From positions 62,001 to 126,000 of the forward strand of contig NZ_QCYM01000013.1 of the NCBI RefSeq assembly GCF_003075075.1: a stretch of DNA of 64,000 nt. The letters are read 5' to 3'. The notes under the pieces were generated by a model that was not told where the DNA came from, did no database searches, and saw only the letters and a program-made list of their open reading frames with translations. The position numbers and the translations under genes were made by a program. Source of the stretch: Labrenzia sp. 011 (GTDB lineage: Bacteria; Pseudomonadota; Alphaproteobacteria; Rhizobiales; Stappiaceae). This document shows positions 27,757-37,694 of this stretch, in pieces (positions within the stretch are counted from its first letter, which is position 1; each line of letters starts with the position of its first letter).

Positions 27757-29391
27757 TTACTGATAGATGGCGAAGCAGGCATATTTGGCATTTTTCAAGC
27801 TCTTGCAGGCATTCCAGGCTGCGGATTTGCTTTCAAAGCCGACAAAACGCGCCCGGTAGAGGGTCTGTCCATTGGCTTCAACCGGTTCCGTGTAGGGCGA
27901 GCGTCCACGCAGGGCGGCGCCCGTCCGGGCCTTGGCCTTCTTGAGCATGGTGATGGCCTGACCTTCTGTTTCGGCGGCGGCAATCTGAACCTGCCAGCCC
28001 GGCTCGATGTCGCGGGTATCGCTGGTGGCGACGGTGACGGATTCGTCTTCCGCTTCCGACGGGCTTGCAGCGGCTTCTGCGATTTCCGCGCTGATGGTTT
28101 CGACCGGCGTTGTGTCGACCCGTATGGTTTCCACATTGACGGTCTTGAGCGGTTGCGCCGAGGCTGAGGCGACCTGGCGGTTGCCGTTGCCGATGATTTT
28201 CTTGCGGGCGGCCTGGCTCAATGCGGCAGCCGAAATCGAATTCGTGGTTAGCGGCGTGTCCGGGCTTTCCGGCGGGATCGGGGGCAGGGACGTTGCCACG
28301 GCGAAGGTGCTGTCAAAGCGCCGTTCGATCATTTTCGGAGGAAGCGGCACCTGGTCGCCGAAACCGGGGACCGGTGCGGGCGGCGGTGCGGGGACGACGG
28401 AGGCCGTTACAGGCGCGTTGAAGGCGAGCACCATCGGCTGACCGGTCGCAGGGGCCGGTTTGCTGCCCGGCTTGGCTGTCGGCAAGGGCGGGTTCTTGAG
28501 CGAGGCGGCGACAAAGGTCGGCGCGATTGTCCGTTGAACGATCGCCGGTGCCGTCTTCGGTCCGCGACTGGCCTTGGGAAGATAGCGGCTGATCAGCTTC
28601 TTCATCTGGGCATCGCGCGAGGCTCCCGTCCTTCCACCCATGACCACCGCGACTATATGGCGTCCGTCGCGCTTGACCGAGGTGACGAGGTTGAAGCCCG
28701 AGGCGCGGGTGTAGCCGGTCTTGATACCGTCCACGCCCTTGACCCGGCCCAGGAGCTTGTTGTGGTTCCCGTAGGTCCGGCCCTTGTATTTGTAGGCGCG
28801 GGTTTTGAAATAGCCGTAATAGCTGGGAAAGCGTTCCTGGATCGCGCGGCCGAGGGTCGCCATGTCGCGCGCCGTGGTCCGCTGAGCGGAATTCGGCAGG
28901 CCGTGCGGGTTCTTGAATGTGGTCTTGCTCATGCCGAGCTGGCGTGCAGTGCGGGTCATGCGCTCGGCGAAGGCTCGCTCGGAGCCGCCGATGTTCTCGG
29001 CGATGACCGTGGAGGCATCGTTGGCGGACTTGGTGACCAGTGCCAGAATGGCGTCTTTCACCTTGATGGTCTCGCCCGGACGCAGTCCCAGTTTCGTTGG
29101 CGGACGTCCCGAGGCATATTTCGAGACCTTCAGTTTGGAATTCAGAGACAGCCGTCCGGCTTCCAGCTCTTCGAAGACCAGGTAAAGCGTCATGATCTTG
29201 GTGAGCGAAGCCGGGTAGCGATAGGCATCGGCGGAGGAGGCGTACAGCGTCTTGCCGGTCTTCGCATCGACAACGATACCGGCATATTTCGAGTTGGCCA
29301 GTGCCGCAGCCGGGACGCTGAAGAGAAGGACGCCGAGGGTCAGGATTTTTGCCGTCCGGGTCATCACCCGTGCATTTCGGAGAAAACGCAT
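27757..29391 (-). CDS. D-alanyl-D-alanine carboxypeptidase (S11) with C-terminal SPOR domain
   Basis: A 544-residue protein. A signal peptide (ILTLGVLLFSVPAAALANS) is followed by the penicillin-binding domain with SLTK (Ser62, Lys65), SAND and KTG (in GIKTGYTR) motifs. A Pro/Ala-rich linker spans roughly residues 280-450. The C-terminus (GWQVQIAAAETEGQAITMLKKAKAR ... YRARFVGFESKSAAWNACKSL) is a SPOR domain that binds denuded glycan at the division septum. It trims pentapeptides in the periplasm. ATG 29391 is the probable start; ATG 29364 is also possible. Confidence 0.93.
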   Translation of the reverse strand: MRFLRNARVMTRTAKILTLGVLLFSVPAAALANSKYAGIVVDAKTGKTLYASSADAYRYPASLTKIMTLYLVFEELEAGRLSLNSKLKVSKYASGRPPTKLGLRPGETIKVKDAILALVTKSANDASTVIAENIGGSERAFAERMTRTARQLGMSKTTFKNPHGLPNSAQRTTARDMATLGRAIQERFPSYYGYFKTRAYKYKGRTYGNHNKLLGRVKGVDGIKTGYTRASGFNLVTSVKRDGRHIVAVVMGGRTGASRDAQMKKLISRYLPKASRGPKTAPAIVQRTIAPTFVAASLKNPPLPTAKPGSKPAPATGQPMVLAFNAPVTASVVPAPPPAPVPGFGDQVPLPPKMIERRFDSTFAVATSLPPIPPESPDTPLTTNSISAAALSQAARKKIIGNGNRQVASASAQPLKTVNVETIRVDTTPVETISAEIAEAAASPSEAEDESVTVATSDTRDIEPGWQVQIAAAETEGQAITMLKKAKARTGAALRGRSPYTEPVEANGQTLYRARFVGFESKSAAWNACKSLKNAKYACFAIYQ

Positions 29392-29400
29392 ACCAAACAC

Positions 29401-30007
29401 AATTACTATCCCATTCCGGGTCAGGTGGTTCGTGTCTGGAGCGGCCGGGGTCGGATCTTAACCCCCAAGCGATTCAAACCCGCCACTCCATCGATCTCGG
29501 GTCATTTGAGGGAAACACGGTTACGAATGTGTAAATAGTCATCATAAAAACCACATTAAAAAATAGTTTTTGGATAGGGTTAATCCTTGGTTAAATTTTA
29601 TCTAAAGTTATAATTGCGAAGATTTGAAATGAATAATGTAATTTATTCTTCTTTTTCGAGTAAACAAGATTGAGTCATTCTCTGTTTTTGGGGAGGGGCT
29701 ATACTATTACAGTACATATCGAATTTTTGCTTTGATTTTTTTGCATTGCGATAAAATTCCGTGCTTTTCTCATGTCCGGAGGCGAAGGGTGAAGACCGGT
29801 TCCGGAGTGTCTAAGCCCATGAATACCAAACGTTATTCAGTACGTATTTTCTCGTATGGGTTGTTGTTGCGCTGCAAAATCGCCTTGACAGTAATTGTGC
29901 GGTGCATTACGACAAATGCCTGCAGGTAACGCGATATGTGTGCATCGGAGAAGGGCTGGGCCAAAGTGCCGTTCCCGGATCCGGTTCGCCAGAAATAAGG
30001 GCAAGGT
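29401..30007. other. Long AT-rich intergenic region
   Basis: About 600 bases between dacA and the phasin gene, markedly richer in A/T than the surroundings (29530-29760). It can hold divergent promoters. The short ORF at 29732-29929 has no ribosome site and a random-looking protein, so I do not call it. Confidence 0.6.
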
Positions 30008-30340
30008 ATGATGAGCAACTTTGAAGAAATGCAGAAGCTGAGCAAAGAGAACATGGACGTGGCCATGGCGACCTTCGGCTCCATGAGCAAGGGCTTTCAG
30101 GCGATCGCTGCCGAGGTTGCCGACTACCAGAAAAAGTCCTTCGAGGATGGAAGCGCAGCGGTTGAGAAACTGGTTGCCTCCAAGTCCCTCGACAAGGCGT
30201 TCGAGGCTCAGGCCGACTATTTCAAGACCGCCTATGAGGGTTTTGTCGGTGAGATGACCAAGATCGGCGAAATGATGACCGACCTGTCCAAGGATGCCTA
30301 CAAGCCTTACGAAGGCGTGCTGGGTAAAATGGCGAAATAA
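30008..30340 (+). CDS. Phasin-family protein
   Basis: A 110-residue, Ala/Lys/Glu-rich, largely helical protein: FEEMQKLSKENMDVAMATFGSMSKGFQAIAAEVADYQKKSFEDG, then LDKAFEAQADYFKTAYEGFVGEMTKIGEMM. Phasins coat polyhydroxyalkanoate granules; no PHA synthase is in the window. Two ATGs, 30008 and 30011, share AAGG ribosome sequences upstream. A strong terminator follows, so it forms a single-gene transcript. Confidence 0.9.
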   Translation: MMSNFEEMQKLSKENMDVAMATFGSMSKGFQAIAAEVADYQKKSFEDGSAAVEKLVASKSLDKAFEAQADYFKTAYEGFVGEMTKIGEMMTDLSKDAYKPYEGVLGKMAK

Positions 30341-30377
30341 CTGCCATTCACATTCGCCGCCAAATGGCGACTGACAG

Positions 30378-30407
30378 AAACCCGGCTGTAACGAGCCGGG
30401 TTTTTTT
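30378..30407 (+). terminator. Intrinsic terminator after the phasin gene
   Basis: AAACCCGGCT pairs with AGCCGGGTTT around six bases, followed by seven Ts. Confidence 0.95.
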
Positions 30408-30704
30408 GTATATGCACAGTTTTGCCTGTGCTCCACCGGTTCCGGCGCCCCATGCGCGGCCGGATCGGAAATGCCTTTCCCACCCATCTTTTAATTCCAT
30501 TCCGGACACCTACATTCAGGTTCAGCGATGAGGTGTCATCCTCAAATGCGCCGAATACCGGTATGTAGTTGAAATCGACCATTGCGCGAGCGCGACTTGC
30601 GCGGCAGGATTAACGTCAAAGAATGTCGACCGGCGGCGCGGGGTGCGTTGCGGGACTGAACTGCGGACCGGCGGGTTGAAGCTGAGCCGGAGCAGGGATT
30701 GGTG
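30408..30704. other. Intergenic region upstream of clpS
   Basis: Nearly 300 bases between the phasin terminator and clpS. No gene is supported; it presumably carries the clpSA promoter, which I cannot place. Confidence 0.5.
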
Positions 30705-31070
30705 ATGGCCGGAAAGTTAGAGGCGGAAGAAACGGCGATGTCGGCGGGCTCTGATTATGACAATGACGGTGGTGACGCCGGAACGGTTGTTGTCACCCGA
30801 ACCAAAACGGTAACCAAGCGGCCAAATCTCTATCGTGTGCTGCTTTTGAACGATGACTACACTCCGATGGAGTTTGTCATTCACGTCGTGGAGAGTTTTT
30901 TCCAGAAGAACCGGGAAGAAGCGACCCGCATCATGCTGCATGTTCACCATCACGGCGTCGGGGAATGCGGAATATTCTCCTACGAGGTCGCAGAGACGAA
31001 AGTGACCCAGGTGATGGACTTCGCGCGCAAGCATCAGCATCCTTTGCAATGCGTCATGGAAAAAAAGTGA
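30705..31070 (+). CDS. clpS: ATP-dependent Clp protease adaptor ClpS
   Basis: A 121-residue ClpS. The core [25 protein letters not shown] binds N-degron residues through the ND and Met pocket, and [22 protein letters not shown] completes the domain. The N-terminal ~35 residues are the flexible tail that enters ClpA. ATG 30705 is chosen; ATG 30738 also fits a ribosome site. It is followed 12 bases later by clpA, the standard operon. Confidence 0.93.
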   Translation: MAGKLEAEETAMSAGSDYDNDGGDAGTVVVTRTKTVTKRPNLYRVLLLNDDYTPMEFVIHVVESFFQKNREEATRIMLHVHHHGVGECGIFSYEVAETKVTQVMDFARKHQHPLQCVMEKK

Positions 31071-31082
31071 GGACTATCGCAA

Positions 31083-33524
31083 GTGCCTTCTTTCTCACGC
31101 AGTCTTGAAAAAGCCCTGCATCAGGCCCTGGCTTTCGCCAATGAGCGCCAGCAGGAATACGCGACGCTCGAACATCTTCTTCTGGCATTGCTGGACGATC
31201 AGGATGCCGCCGCGGTCATGCGCGCGTGCAATGTCGATCTGGACATGATCCGCAGGAACCTCGTTGAATATATCGAGACCGAGCTGGACAATCTGGTCAC
31301 GGACAGTGACGACGATTCCAAACCCACGGCCGGGTTCCAGCGGGTCATCCAGCGTGCGGTCATTCATGTCCAGTCATCCGGGCGCGAAGAGGTGACCGGG
31401 GCCAATGTGCTGGTGGCCATCTTTGCGGAGCGTGAAAGCCACGCGGCCTATTTCCTCCAGGACCAGGACATGACCCGCTACGATGCGGTCAATTACATCT
31501 CGCACGGGATCGCCAAGCGTCCCGGCATGTCCGAGGCCCGTCCGGTGGACGGGGCGGACGAGGAAGATGTGCTGCCGGGCGCCGAGGCCGAGAAAAAGGC
31601 CACCCAGAAGACCGACGCCCTGGAAGCCTATTGCGTCAATCTCAACGAGAAGGCGATCAACGGCAAGATCGATCCGCTGATCGGTCGCGATCGCGAGATC
31701 CAGCGCACGATCCAGATCCTGTGCCGGCGGTCCAAGAACAACCCGTTGTTTGTGGGCGATCCGGGGGTCGGCAAGACCGCGATTGCCGAAGGACTGGCAC
31801 ATCGTATCGTCAACGGCGACGTTCCGGTTGTCCTGAAGGATGCGACCATCTTTTCGCTCGACATGGGCTCGCTCCTGGCCGGCACCCGCTACCGGGGCGA
31901 TTTCGAGGAACGCCTGAAGCAGGTGGTCAAGGAAATCGAGGACTACCCCGGTGCTGTGATGTTCATTGACGAGATCCACACGGTGATCGGTGCGGGGGCC
32001 ACTTCGGGCGGCGCTATGGATGCCTCCAACCTGCTGAAGCCGGCGCTGGCATCGGGGGCTATCCGCTGCATCGGCTCGACGACCTACAAGGAGTACCGGC
32101 AGTTCTTCGAGAAGGACCGGGCGCTTGTCCGCCGCTTCCAGAAGATCGACGTCAACGAACCGTCGATCCCCGATGCGATCGATATTCTCAAGGGTCTGAA
32201 GCCCTATTTCGAGGACTTTCACAAGGTCCGCTACACCAATGACGCCATCAAGACCGCGGTCGAACTGTCGGCGAAATACATTTCCGACCGGAAGCTGCCG
32301 GACAAGGCCATTGATGTGCTCGACGAGACCGGTGCGTCGCAGATGCTCGTGCCTGAAGCCCGGCGGCGCAAGACCATCGGCGTGAAGGAAATCGAGAACA
32401 CCATCGCCACCATGGCCCGGATCCCGCCGAAATCCGTGTCCAAGGACGATGCCGAAGTTCTGGAAAATCTCGGCAAGGATCTGAAGCGGGTCGTCTATGG
32501 CCAGGATGCGGCCATCGGCACGCTGGCGTCGGCGATCAAGCTCGCCCGCGCCGGACTGCGCGAGCCGGACAAGCCGATCGGCAGCTACCTGTTCTCCGGC
32601 CCGACCGGCGTCGGCAAGACCGAAGTCGCGCGCCAGCTTGCCCTGTCTCTCGGGGTGGAGCTGATCCGGTTCGACATGTCCGAATATATGGAGCGGCACA
32701 CGGTGTCCCGCCTGATCGGCGCGCCTCCGGGATATGTGGGCTTCGATCAGGGCGGTCTGCTCACCGACGGCATCGACCAGCATCCGCACAGCGTGCTGCT
32801 GCTCGACGAGATCGAAAAGGCCCATCCGGATCTGTTCAATATCCTGCTGCAGGTGATGGATCACGGCAAGCTGACCGACCACAACGGCAAGCAGGTCGAT
32901 TTCCGCAACGTCATCCTGATCATGACCACCAACGCAGGCGCGGCGGACATGGAAAAGATGCCGGTCGGCTTCAACCGCATGAAGCGGGAAGGCGACGATA
33001 CGGAGGCGATCAACAAGCTGTTCACGCCGGAATTCCGCAACCGCCTCGATGCGATCATTCCGTTCGGCAATCTGCCGATGGAAGTCGTCTACAAGGTCGT
33101 AGAGAAATTCGTCATGCAGCTTGAAGTTCAGCTGGCGGACCGCGGCGTGACCTTCGAGCTCACGGAAGATGCGATCAAATGGCTGGCGGACAAGGGATAT
33201 GACAACCAGATGGGCGCCCGGCCGCTTGGCCGGGTCATCCAGGAGCATATCAAGCGGCCGCTCGCGGACGAGGTCCTGTTCGGCAAGCTGAAAAAGGGCG
33301 GCATGGTCAAGGTGTCCGTTTCCGAGGACAGCAAGGGCCTGTTGCTGGAAAGCATCGAGGAGCGGGCGACGCCGTCCAAATCCAAGGCGAGCGCCAAGCC
33401 GAAGCCGAAACGCAAGCGCAAGCCCGCGACCAAGGCCGTGGCCGCAAAGGCCACCAAGCCGCCGGCCGCCAAAGGCGGGCCGGCGAAGAAAAGCCTGGTT
33501 CCCAAAGTGCCCCTGGCAGACTGA
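31083..33524 (+). CDS. clpA: ATP-dependent Clp protease ATP-binding subunit ClpA, with basic C-terminal tail
   Basis: An 813-residue AAA+ unfoldase. The N-terminal Clp repeats ([15 protein letters not shown]) bind ClpS. The first AAA module has Walker [14 protein letters not shown] and Walker [10 protein letters not shown]. The second has [13 protein letters not shown] and [12 protein letters not shown]. The start is GTG 31083. E. coli ClpA has 758 residues; here about 50 extra C-terminal residues form a Lys/Ala/Pro-rich tail ([21 protein letters not shown]). The clpP partner is not in this operon. Confidence 0.95.
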   Translation: MPSFSRSLEKALHQALAFANERQQEYATLEHLLLALLDDQDAAAVMRACNVDLDMIRRNLVEYIETELDNLVTDSDDDSKPTAGFQRVIQRAVIHVQSSGREEVTGANVLVAIFAERESHAAYFLQDQDMTRYDAVNYISHGIAKRPGMSEARPVDGADEEDVLPGAEAEKKATQKTDALEAYCVNLNEKAINGKIDPLIGRDREIQRTIQILCRRSKNNPLFVGDPGVGKTAIAEGLAHRIVNGDVPVVLKDATIFSLDMGSLLAGTRYRGDFEERLKQVVKEIEDYPGAVMFIDEIHTVIGAGATSGGAMDASNLLKPALASGAIRCIGSTTYKEYRQFFEKDRALVRRFQKIDVNEPSIPDAIDILKGLKPYFEDFHKVRYTNDAIKTAVELSAKYISDRKLPDKAIDVLDETGASQMLVPEARRRKTIGVKEIENTIATMARIPPKSVSKDDAEVLENLGKDLKRVVYGQDAAIGTLASAIKLARAGLREPDKPIGSYLFSGPTGVGKTEVARQLALSLGVELIRFDMSEYMERHTVSRLIGAPPGYVGFDQGGLLTDGIDQHPHSVLLLDEIEKAHPDLFNILLQVMDHGKLTDHNGKQVDFRNVILIMTTNAGAADMEKMPVGFNRMKREGDDTEAINKLFTPEFRNRLDAIIPFGNLPMEVVYKVVEKFVMQLEVQLADRGVTFELTEDAIKWLADKGYDNQMGARPLGRVIQEHIKRPLADEVLFGKLKKGGMVKVSVSEDSKGLLLESIEERATPSKSKASAKPKPKRKRKPATKAVAAKATKPPAAKGGPAKKSLVPKVPLAD

Positions 33525-33539
33525 CGTCGGCGAAACTCC

Positions 33540-33570
33540 AGAAAGCCCCGGATATCTTCCGGGGCTTTCT
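33540..33570. terminator. Hairpin terminator between clpA and the patatin remnant
   Basis: AGAAAGCCCCGGA pairs with TCCGGGGCTTTCT around five bases, followed by GTTTGT. The flanks suit termination from the clpA side. Confidence 0.85.
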
Positions 33571-33605
33571 GTTTGTCCGGGGCCGTCTTTCCGTCCCCGC
33601 ATTCC

Positions 33606-34417
33606 TCAGGCCGAGGCGCGTTCCGGCTTGCTGGCGAGCGTCTTACCCATGCTGCCTTCCAGCCGTTCTCTGTGATCGGCGACAAAGTTCCTGCCGGTTT
33701 CGTAGCCGATGTCGAACAGCGTCGACATGTTCGAATGGCTCCAGTCGAGAATGTTCGGCCAATGCGCGTCCGGGATATGCCGGCGGAAGGGCATTCTGAG
33801 CAGTTCCGATCGGCTGCTGTGGGTTTTCGCGCAAAGGGATTTGCCGCCGAGCGCCGTTTCCCGCTTTTTCAGGAAGGCTTCACGCTGCAGGACGAAGGCC
33901 CTGTAGTCGGTAAGCGCCAGGCTGACGAAGTCGGCCAGTTCCGGATCCGGATTTCTGTCGAGATAGGCCTGGGCGCGATTGTCGAAGGCCGCCAGATCGA
34001 CATCCGCGCTGCCGAGCAGGTCGACAAGCTCATAAAGCTCCCGGTCGTGGCGCAGCTGGATGCGTTGCTTCCCGAAGGCCTCCGGGTCGCTTTCCGCGAA
34101 TTCCATGATCCTGTCCGTTTCGGCCAGGAACCGGTCTTTTGCATGCAGCGCGCGTTTCGACTTGAAGGCCGCAAGGCTGTTCTCGGCGAGTCTGGTGAGG
34201 GGCGCGATGATCGACTGAACCCAGGCATCGGTGAGGTCGTGTGGCTCGTCGATCAGCTTGCGGTGCCCCAGGATGTCGAAAAAGATGAGGGTGTCGATAT
34301 CGTGTTCGACCATCACGTCATCCGGAATTCGAGACCCGCTTCCTCCAGCGCCAGCAAAGCGCCGCTCATCAGCGGCAGATTGGGGGCGCCGCCGCCCTGT
34401 ACAAGTCCGATCGGCAT
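33606..34417 (-). pseudogene. Patatin-like phospholipase, internally deleted remnant
   Basis: From a good start (ATG at 34417, AAGGGA six bases upstream) the frame reads MPIGLVQGGGAPNLPLMSG and on to GLEF, a patatin-type oxyanion-hole N-terminus, then stops at 34313 after 34 codons. In another frame the sequence resumes as PDDVMVEHDIDTLIFFDILG and runs to 33606, which matches the C-terminal third of the same family. The catalytic GxSxG serine and the Asp are absent, and the join near 34320-34330 changes frame. The middle (roughly 200-250 codons by family memory) appears deleted. The 236-residue downstream ORF may still be translated from 34313. Confidence 0.75.
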
Positions 34418-34630
34418 GTCAGTTCCCTTGAAAAAGTGATGAATTCAATCAGGGGTATATGCTATCAGAATTCACGCTTCCTGTGATCGCGATTGCGCCA
34501 GCGACGCCAGGAAAACCTGTGCGGTGACACGGGGAATTCATTCGCATCCCTGATCGATTCCATTCGTTCAAATCATTTGCGGATCAGGTGCGGCGTCCCT
34601 AACTTTCCTACACAAACAAGGGGAGACCAG

Positions 34631-35335
34631 ATGAGCGAGCGTAAAGTTGCACTGATCACGGCCGGGGGATCCGGCATGGGAGCTGACGCTGCCAGACGGC
34701 TGGCGGCCGACGGCTTCAAGGTTGCGATCCTGTCATCTTCCGGCAAGGGAGAGGTGCTGGCTAAGGAACTGGGCGGTATCGGTTTTACGGGCTCCAACCT
34801 TGTCGCCGATGACCTAAATCAGTTTGTCAGCAAATCACTGGAAGCATATGGAAAAATAGATGTACTGGTGAATTCCGCCGGGCATGGCCCAAAGGGGGAT
34901 ATCCTGGAAATCTCCGACGACGACTGGCACCTGGGCATGGACGTCTATCTGATGAATGTCATTCGCCCGAGCCGGCTCGTGGCACCGGTGATGGCTGAAC
35001 GGGGGGGTGGGGCCATCATCAACATATCCACTTTCGCTGCCTTCGAGCCCGATCCCCTGTTTCCGACGTCCGGCGTCTTCCGGGCAGGACTGGCGGCTTT
35101 TACCAAGCTGTTTTCCGACAAGTTCGCGGCGCAAAATGTCCGCATGAACAATGTCCTGCCGGGTTTCATCGACAGCCTGCCGGAGACGGAAGACCGCAAG
35201 GCCCGCATTCCCATGGGCCGATATGGCCGCTCGGAAGAGGTGTCCGGGCTGATTTCCTATCTCGCTGGAGAGCAGGCGGCCTATATCTCCGGTCAGAATA
35301 TCCGTATCGACGGCGGGCTCACCCGATCGGTCTGA
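34631..35335 (+). CDS. SDR-family protein lacking the catalytic Tyr/Lys
   Basis: A 234-residue Rossmann protein: cofactor loop TAGGSGMGADA, NSAG at residues 81-84, NIS at 131-133, and the C-terminal SDR signature ISGQNIRIDGGLTRSV. At the catalytic helix it reads TSGVFRAGLAAFTKL, so Tyr149 and Lys153 of the YxxxK motif are Val and Gly. It may bind a nucleotide without normal SDR chemistry. AGGGGAGA precedes ATG 34631. It lies next to the patatin remnant, in the opposite direction. Confidence 0.85.
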   Translation: MSERKVALITAGGSGMGADAARRLAADGFKVAILSSSGKGEVLAKELGGIGFTGSNLVADDLNQFVSKSLEAYGKIDVLVNSAGHGPKGDILEISDDDWHLGMDVYLMNVIRPSRLVAPVMAERGGGAIINISTFAAFEPDPLFPTSGVFRAGLAAFTKLFSDKFAAQNVRMNNVLPGFIDSLPETEDRKARIPMGRYGRSEEVSGLISYLAGEQAAYISGQNIRIDGGLTRSV

Positions 35336-35426
35336 GATTGACGGTCTTTCCACCGTTCGGGCTGGACAGTATTGCGGGAAGAAGGTAAGGCACCCTTACT
35401 ATCTACCTTGTTTCGAGACCTGTGAC

Positions 35427-36188
35427 ATGACTGTCCCTGAAAGGCCCGAGCGGCCGGAATTTCTGACGGACACGCCGGTTCCCGGCCGTATCTGGATGCT
35501 GCGCGGCGCACGCGCAGCCATCTCCATTCCGGCTTTCATTCTCACCGCCGCCTTTGTCGGCTATGCGGGGCTTGCGCGCGAGACCGGCCTGACGCTGGCC
35601 GAAACGCTTGCCCTGACCGGTCTTGTCTGGGCGCTGCCGTCGGTGGTGGTGCTCACTGGGGCGCTGTCTTCCGGCATGGGGCTGCTGCCGACCGCAATAG
35701 CTGTCGCGCTGGCATCCGTGCGGCTGATGCCGATGACCATGGCGCTGATGCCGCTCATCAAGGTTCCGGGCAAGACCCGCAACTGGCAGCTTCTGATCGC
35801 CTCCCATTTCGTTGCGGTGACGGCCTGGGTCTATGCGATGAAACACCTGCCGGACCTGCCGAGGGAGGCGCGCCTGCCGTTCTTCGTCGGCTTCGGCTGC
35901 TCGGTCTCCAGCTTCGTTTTCTGCATGACGGCGATTGCCTATCTTCTGGTCGAACGTCTGCCGGATATGGTGGCCGGCGCGCTGGTCCTGCTGACACCGG
36001 TATATTTCCTGTGTTCGCTGTGGGGGGCGGCGCGGTTGAATGCGGACAGGGTGGCCATGATCACCGGGCTCGCCTTCGGGCCGCTGTTCTTCATCTATCT
36101 GCCCGGCCTTGACCTGCTGTGGACGGGGCTTGCCGGTGGAACGCTCGCCTATATCGGTACACGGATCCACCGCAGGGGGCTGCTATGA
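35427..36188 (+). CDS. azlC: AzlC-family branched-chain amino acid export protein
   Basis: A 253-residue membrane protein with the AzlC pattern: GARAAISIPAFILTAAFVGYAGLARETGLT, AIAVALASVRLMPMTMALMP and a second half with LLVERLPDMVAGALVLLTPVYFLCSLWGA. AzlC forms the large subunit of a two-part exporter with the AzlD-like protein encoded next. The two genes overlap by four bases (ATGA). Confidence 0.88.
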   Translation: MTVPERPERPEFLTDTPVPGRIWMLRGARAAISIPAFILTAAFVGYAGLARETGLTLAETLALTGLVWALPSVVVLTGALSSGMGLLPTAIAVALASVRLMPMTMALMPLIKVPGKTRNWQLLIASHFVAVTAWVYAMKHLPDLPREARLPFFVGFGCSVSSFVFCMTAIAYLLVERLPDMVAGALVLLTPVYFLCSLWGAARLNADRVAMITGLAFGPLFFIYLPGLDLLWTGLAGGTLAYIGTRIHRRGLL

Positions 36189-36547
36189 CGGACGTGCCGA
36201 TTTCACAGACCTGGTGGTGGCCCTTCGTCATGATTCTCGTGGCGGGCTGGTTTGCCACCGATGTCTGGCGCTGGCTGGGTGTTTTCGCCGGCGGGCGGCT
36301 GCGCGAAGACGGTGAGTTGCTCATCTGGGTCCGTTGTGTCGCCACGGCTCTGGTTGCCGGAGTGATTTCCAAACTGATTCTGTTTCCGCAGGGCGTCCTG
36401 GCCGAGACGCCGATCTGGCTTCGGCTGGCCGCTGCCGGGTTCGGCTTTTCCGCATTTTTCGTGGCGCGGCAGAAAGTTCTTGTCGGCGTTCTGTCAGCAG
36501 AAGCCTTCCTCCTGTGTGGCTGGCTGGCCCTCGACAAGCTAGGCTGA
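36185..36547 (+). CDS. azlD: AzlD-like small membrane subunit
   Basis: A 120-residue protein with four hydrophobic segments: WWWPFVMILVAGWFATDVWRWLGVFAGG, LIWVRCVATALVAGVISKLIL, IWLRLAAAGFGFSAFFVA and VLVGVLSAEAFLLCGWLAL. Size, topology and overlap with azlC identify it as the AzlD partner; the sequence is divergent. Confidence 0.82.
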   Translation: MTDVPISQTWWWPFVMILVAGWFATDVWRWLGVFAGGRLREDGELLIWVRCVATALVAGVISKLILFPQGVLAETPIWLRLAAAGFGFSAFFVARQKVLVGVLSAEAFLLCGWLALDKLG

Positions 36548-36582
36548 TTTGCGGAGAGACACTTCAAACCGCAGAGGCCAGC

Positions 36583-37233
36583 ATGTCCGATCCACTGGAA
36601 CTTTTTTACGCCCCGCAGAGCCGCGCGACAGGCGTTCGCGTGCTCCTGGAAGAACTTGACGCTCCCTACAATCTCAAGATTTTCAATCTCAAGCTGGGAG
36701 AAAACCGCCGCCCGGACTATCTTGCCATCAATCCTGTCGGCAAGGTTCCGGTCCTGCGCCATGGGGAGGCGGTCGTTACCGAGCAGGTGGCGATCTATCT
36801 CTATCTCGCGGATCTCTTTCCCGAAAAGGGGCTGGCGCCGGCCTTGGACGATCCGCTGCGCGGGCCGTATCTGCGCTGGTTCGTGTATATGGCGTCCTGT
36901 TTCGAACCGGCTCTCATCGACCGGGCGATGAAACGGGAGGAAGCTCCACAGATGGTGTCGGCCTATGGCAGCTTCGACACGGTGATGGAGACGATGCGCG
37001 CCCAGCTCACCAAGGGGCCTTATGTGCTCGGCGAAACGGTGAGCGCCGTCGATGTCTGCTGGGCGATGGGCCTCAGGTGGGGTATGGGGGTCGGCCTCGT
37101 GCCCGAATTCGATGAATTCAAGGCCTTTACGGAGCTGTATTTCCAGCGCCCGGCACCGCAATTCGTGCTTCAGGAAGACCGGAAGCTTGCAGCCGAGCAG
37201 CAGGATGCTGCCGAAAAGGCGGGCGCCGCCTGA
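36583..37233 (+). CDS. Glutathione S-transferase-family protein
   Basis: A 216-residue protein. The thioredoxin-fold domain holds LELFYAPQSRATGVRVLLEEL, NPVGKVPVLRHGEAVVTEQVAIYLYLAD (glutathione-binding Pro-x-Leu and Glu-Gln/Ser), and an all-helical C-domain with KGPYVLGETVSAVDVCWAM. The Ser/Thr near residues 13-16 could activate glutathione, as in beta- or zeta-type enzymes. The substrate is unknown. Convergent with the HIT gene. Confidence 0.9.
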   Translation: MSDPLELFYAPQSRATGVRVLLEELDAPYNLKIFNLKLGENRRPDYLAINPVGKVPVLRHGEAVVTEQVAIYLYLADLFPEKGLAPALDDPLRGPYLRWFVYMASCFEPALIDRAMKREEAPQMVSAYGSFDTVMETMRAQLTKGPYVLGETVSAVDVCWAMGLRWGMGVGLVPEFDEFKAFTELYFQRPAPQFVLQEDRKLAAEQQDAAEKAGAA

Positions 37234-37250
37234 CGCCTGAAAGCGGGATT

Positions 37251-37694
37251 TTAGGAGTCCGTACCCTGGTCCAGCGCCGCCCGGATCTTTTCCGCCTGGG
37301 CGGCGAGCAGGTCATTGTCGGCCATCTCGCCCGTATGGGGTTTGAGCGGCACACCGTCGAAGCGCGGGATGACATGCACATGGGTGTGAAAGACCACCTG
37401 TCCGCCCGCCGGTTCGGAGAACTGCTGGATGGTCGTGCCGTCCGCGTCAAATGCCCTGATGACGGTGCGGGCCATCTTCTGCACCGTGGCCATGACGGCG
37501 TTGAGGTCGTCCGTGGCAATGTCCAGAATGTTGCGCGAAGGCGCCTTCGGCACCACGAGGACATGTCCGTCACCGCGCGGCATGATGTCCATGATCACCA
37601 GCGTCCTGGCATCCTCATAGACCTTGTGGCACGGCAGCTCGCCGCGCAGGATTTTGGCGAAGACATTCTGGTCGTCATAAGCGGGCGTGGACAT
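37251..37694 (-). CDS. HIT-family nucleotide hydrolase/transferase
   Basis: A 147-residue histidine-triad protein: DQNVFAKILRGELPCHKVYED at the N-terminus, MPRGDGHVLVVPKAPSRNILD, and the triad HTHVHVIPRF. It cleaves phosphoramidates of purine nucleotides. Met at 37694 matches the family start (the frame extends to 37721). Confidence 0.93.
   Translation of the reverse strand: MSTPAYDDQNVFAKILRGELPCHKVYEDARTLVIMDIMPRGDGHVLVVPKAPSRNILDIATDDLNAVMATVQKMARTVIRAFDADGTTIQQFSEPAGGQVVFHTHVHVIPRFDGVPLKPHTGEMADNDLLAAQAEKIRAALDQGTDS

Noticed and set aside
27757..29391. Gly/Pro/Ala-rich repeats in dacA as a possible mobile or repeat element
   Set aside because: They form the linker between the peptidase and SPOR domains, common in this family.
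29732..29929. Small ORF upstream of the phasin gene
   Set aside because: AT-rich intergenic sequence, no ribosome site, no domain.
31374..33602. A 742-codon minus-strand ORF
   Set aside because: It is antisense to clpA and has His/Arg-rich low-sense protein; the clpA frame is beyond doubt.
35403..37161. Minus-strand ORFs opposite azlCD and GST
   Set aside because: Antisense shadows with repetitive Arg/Gln/His composition.
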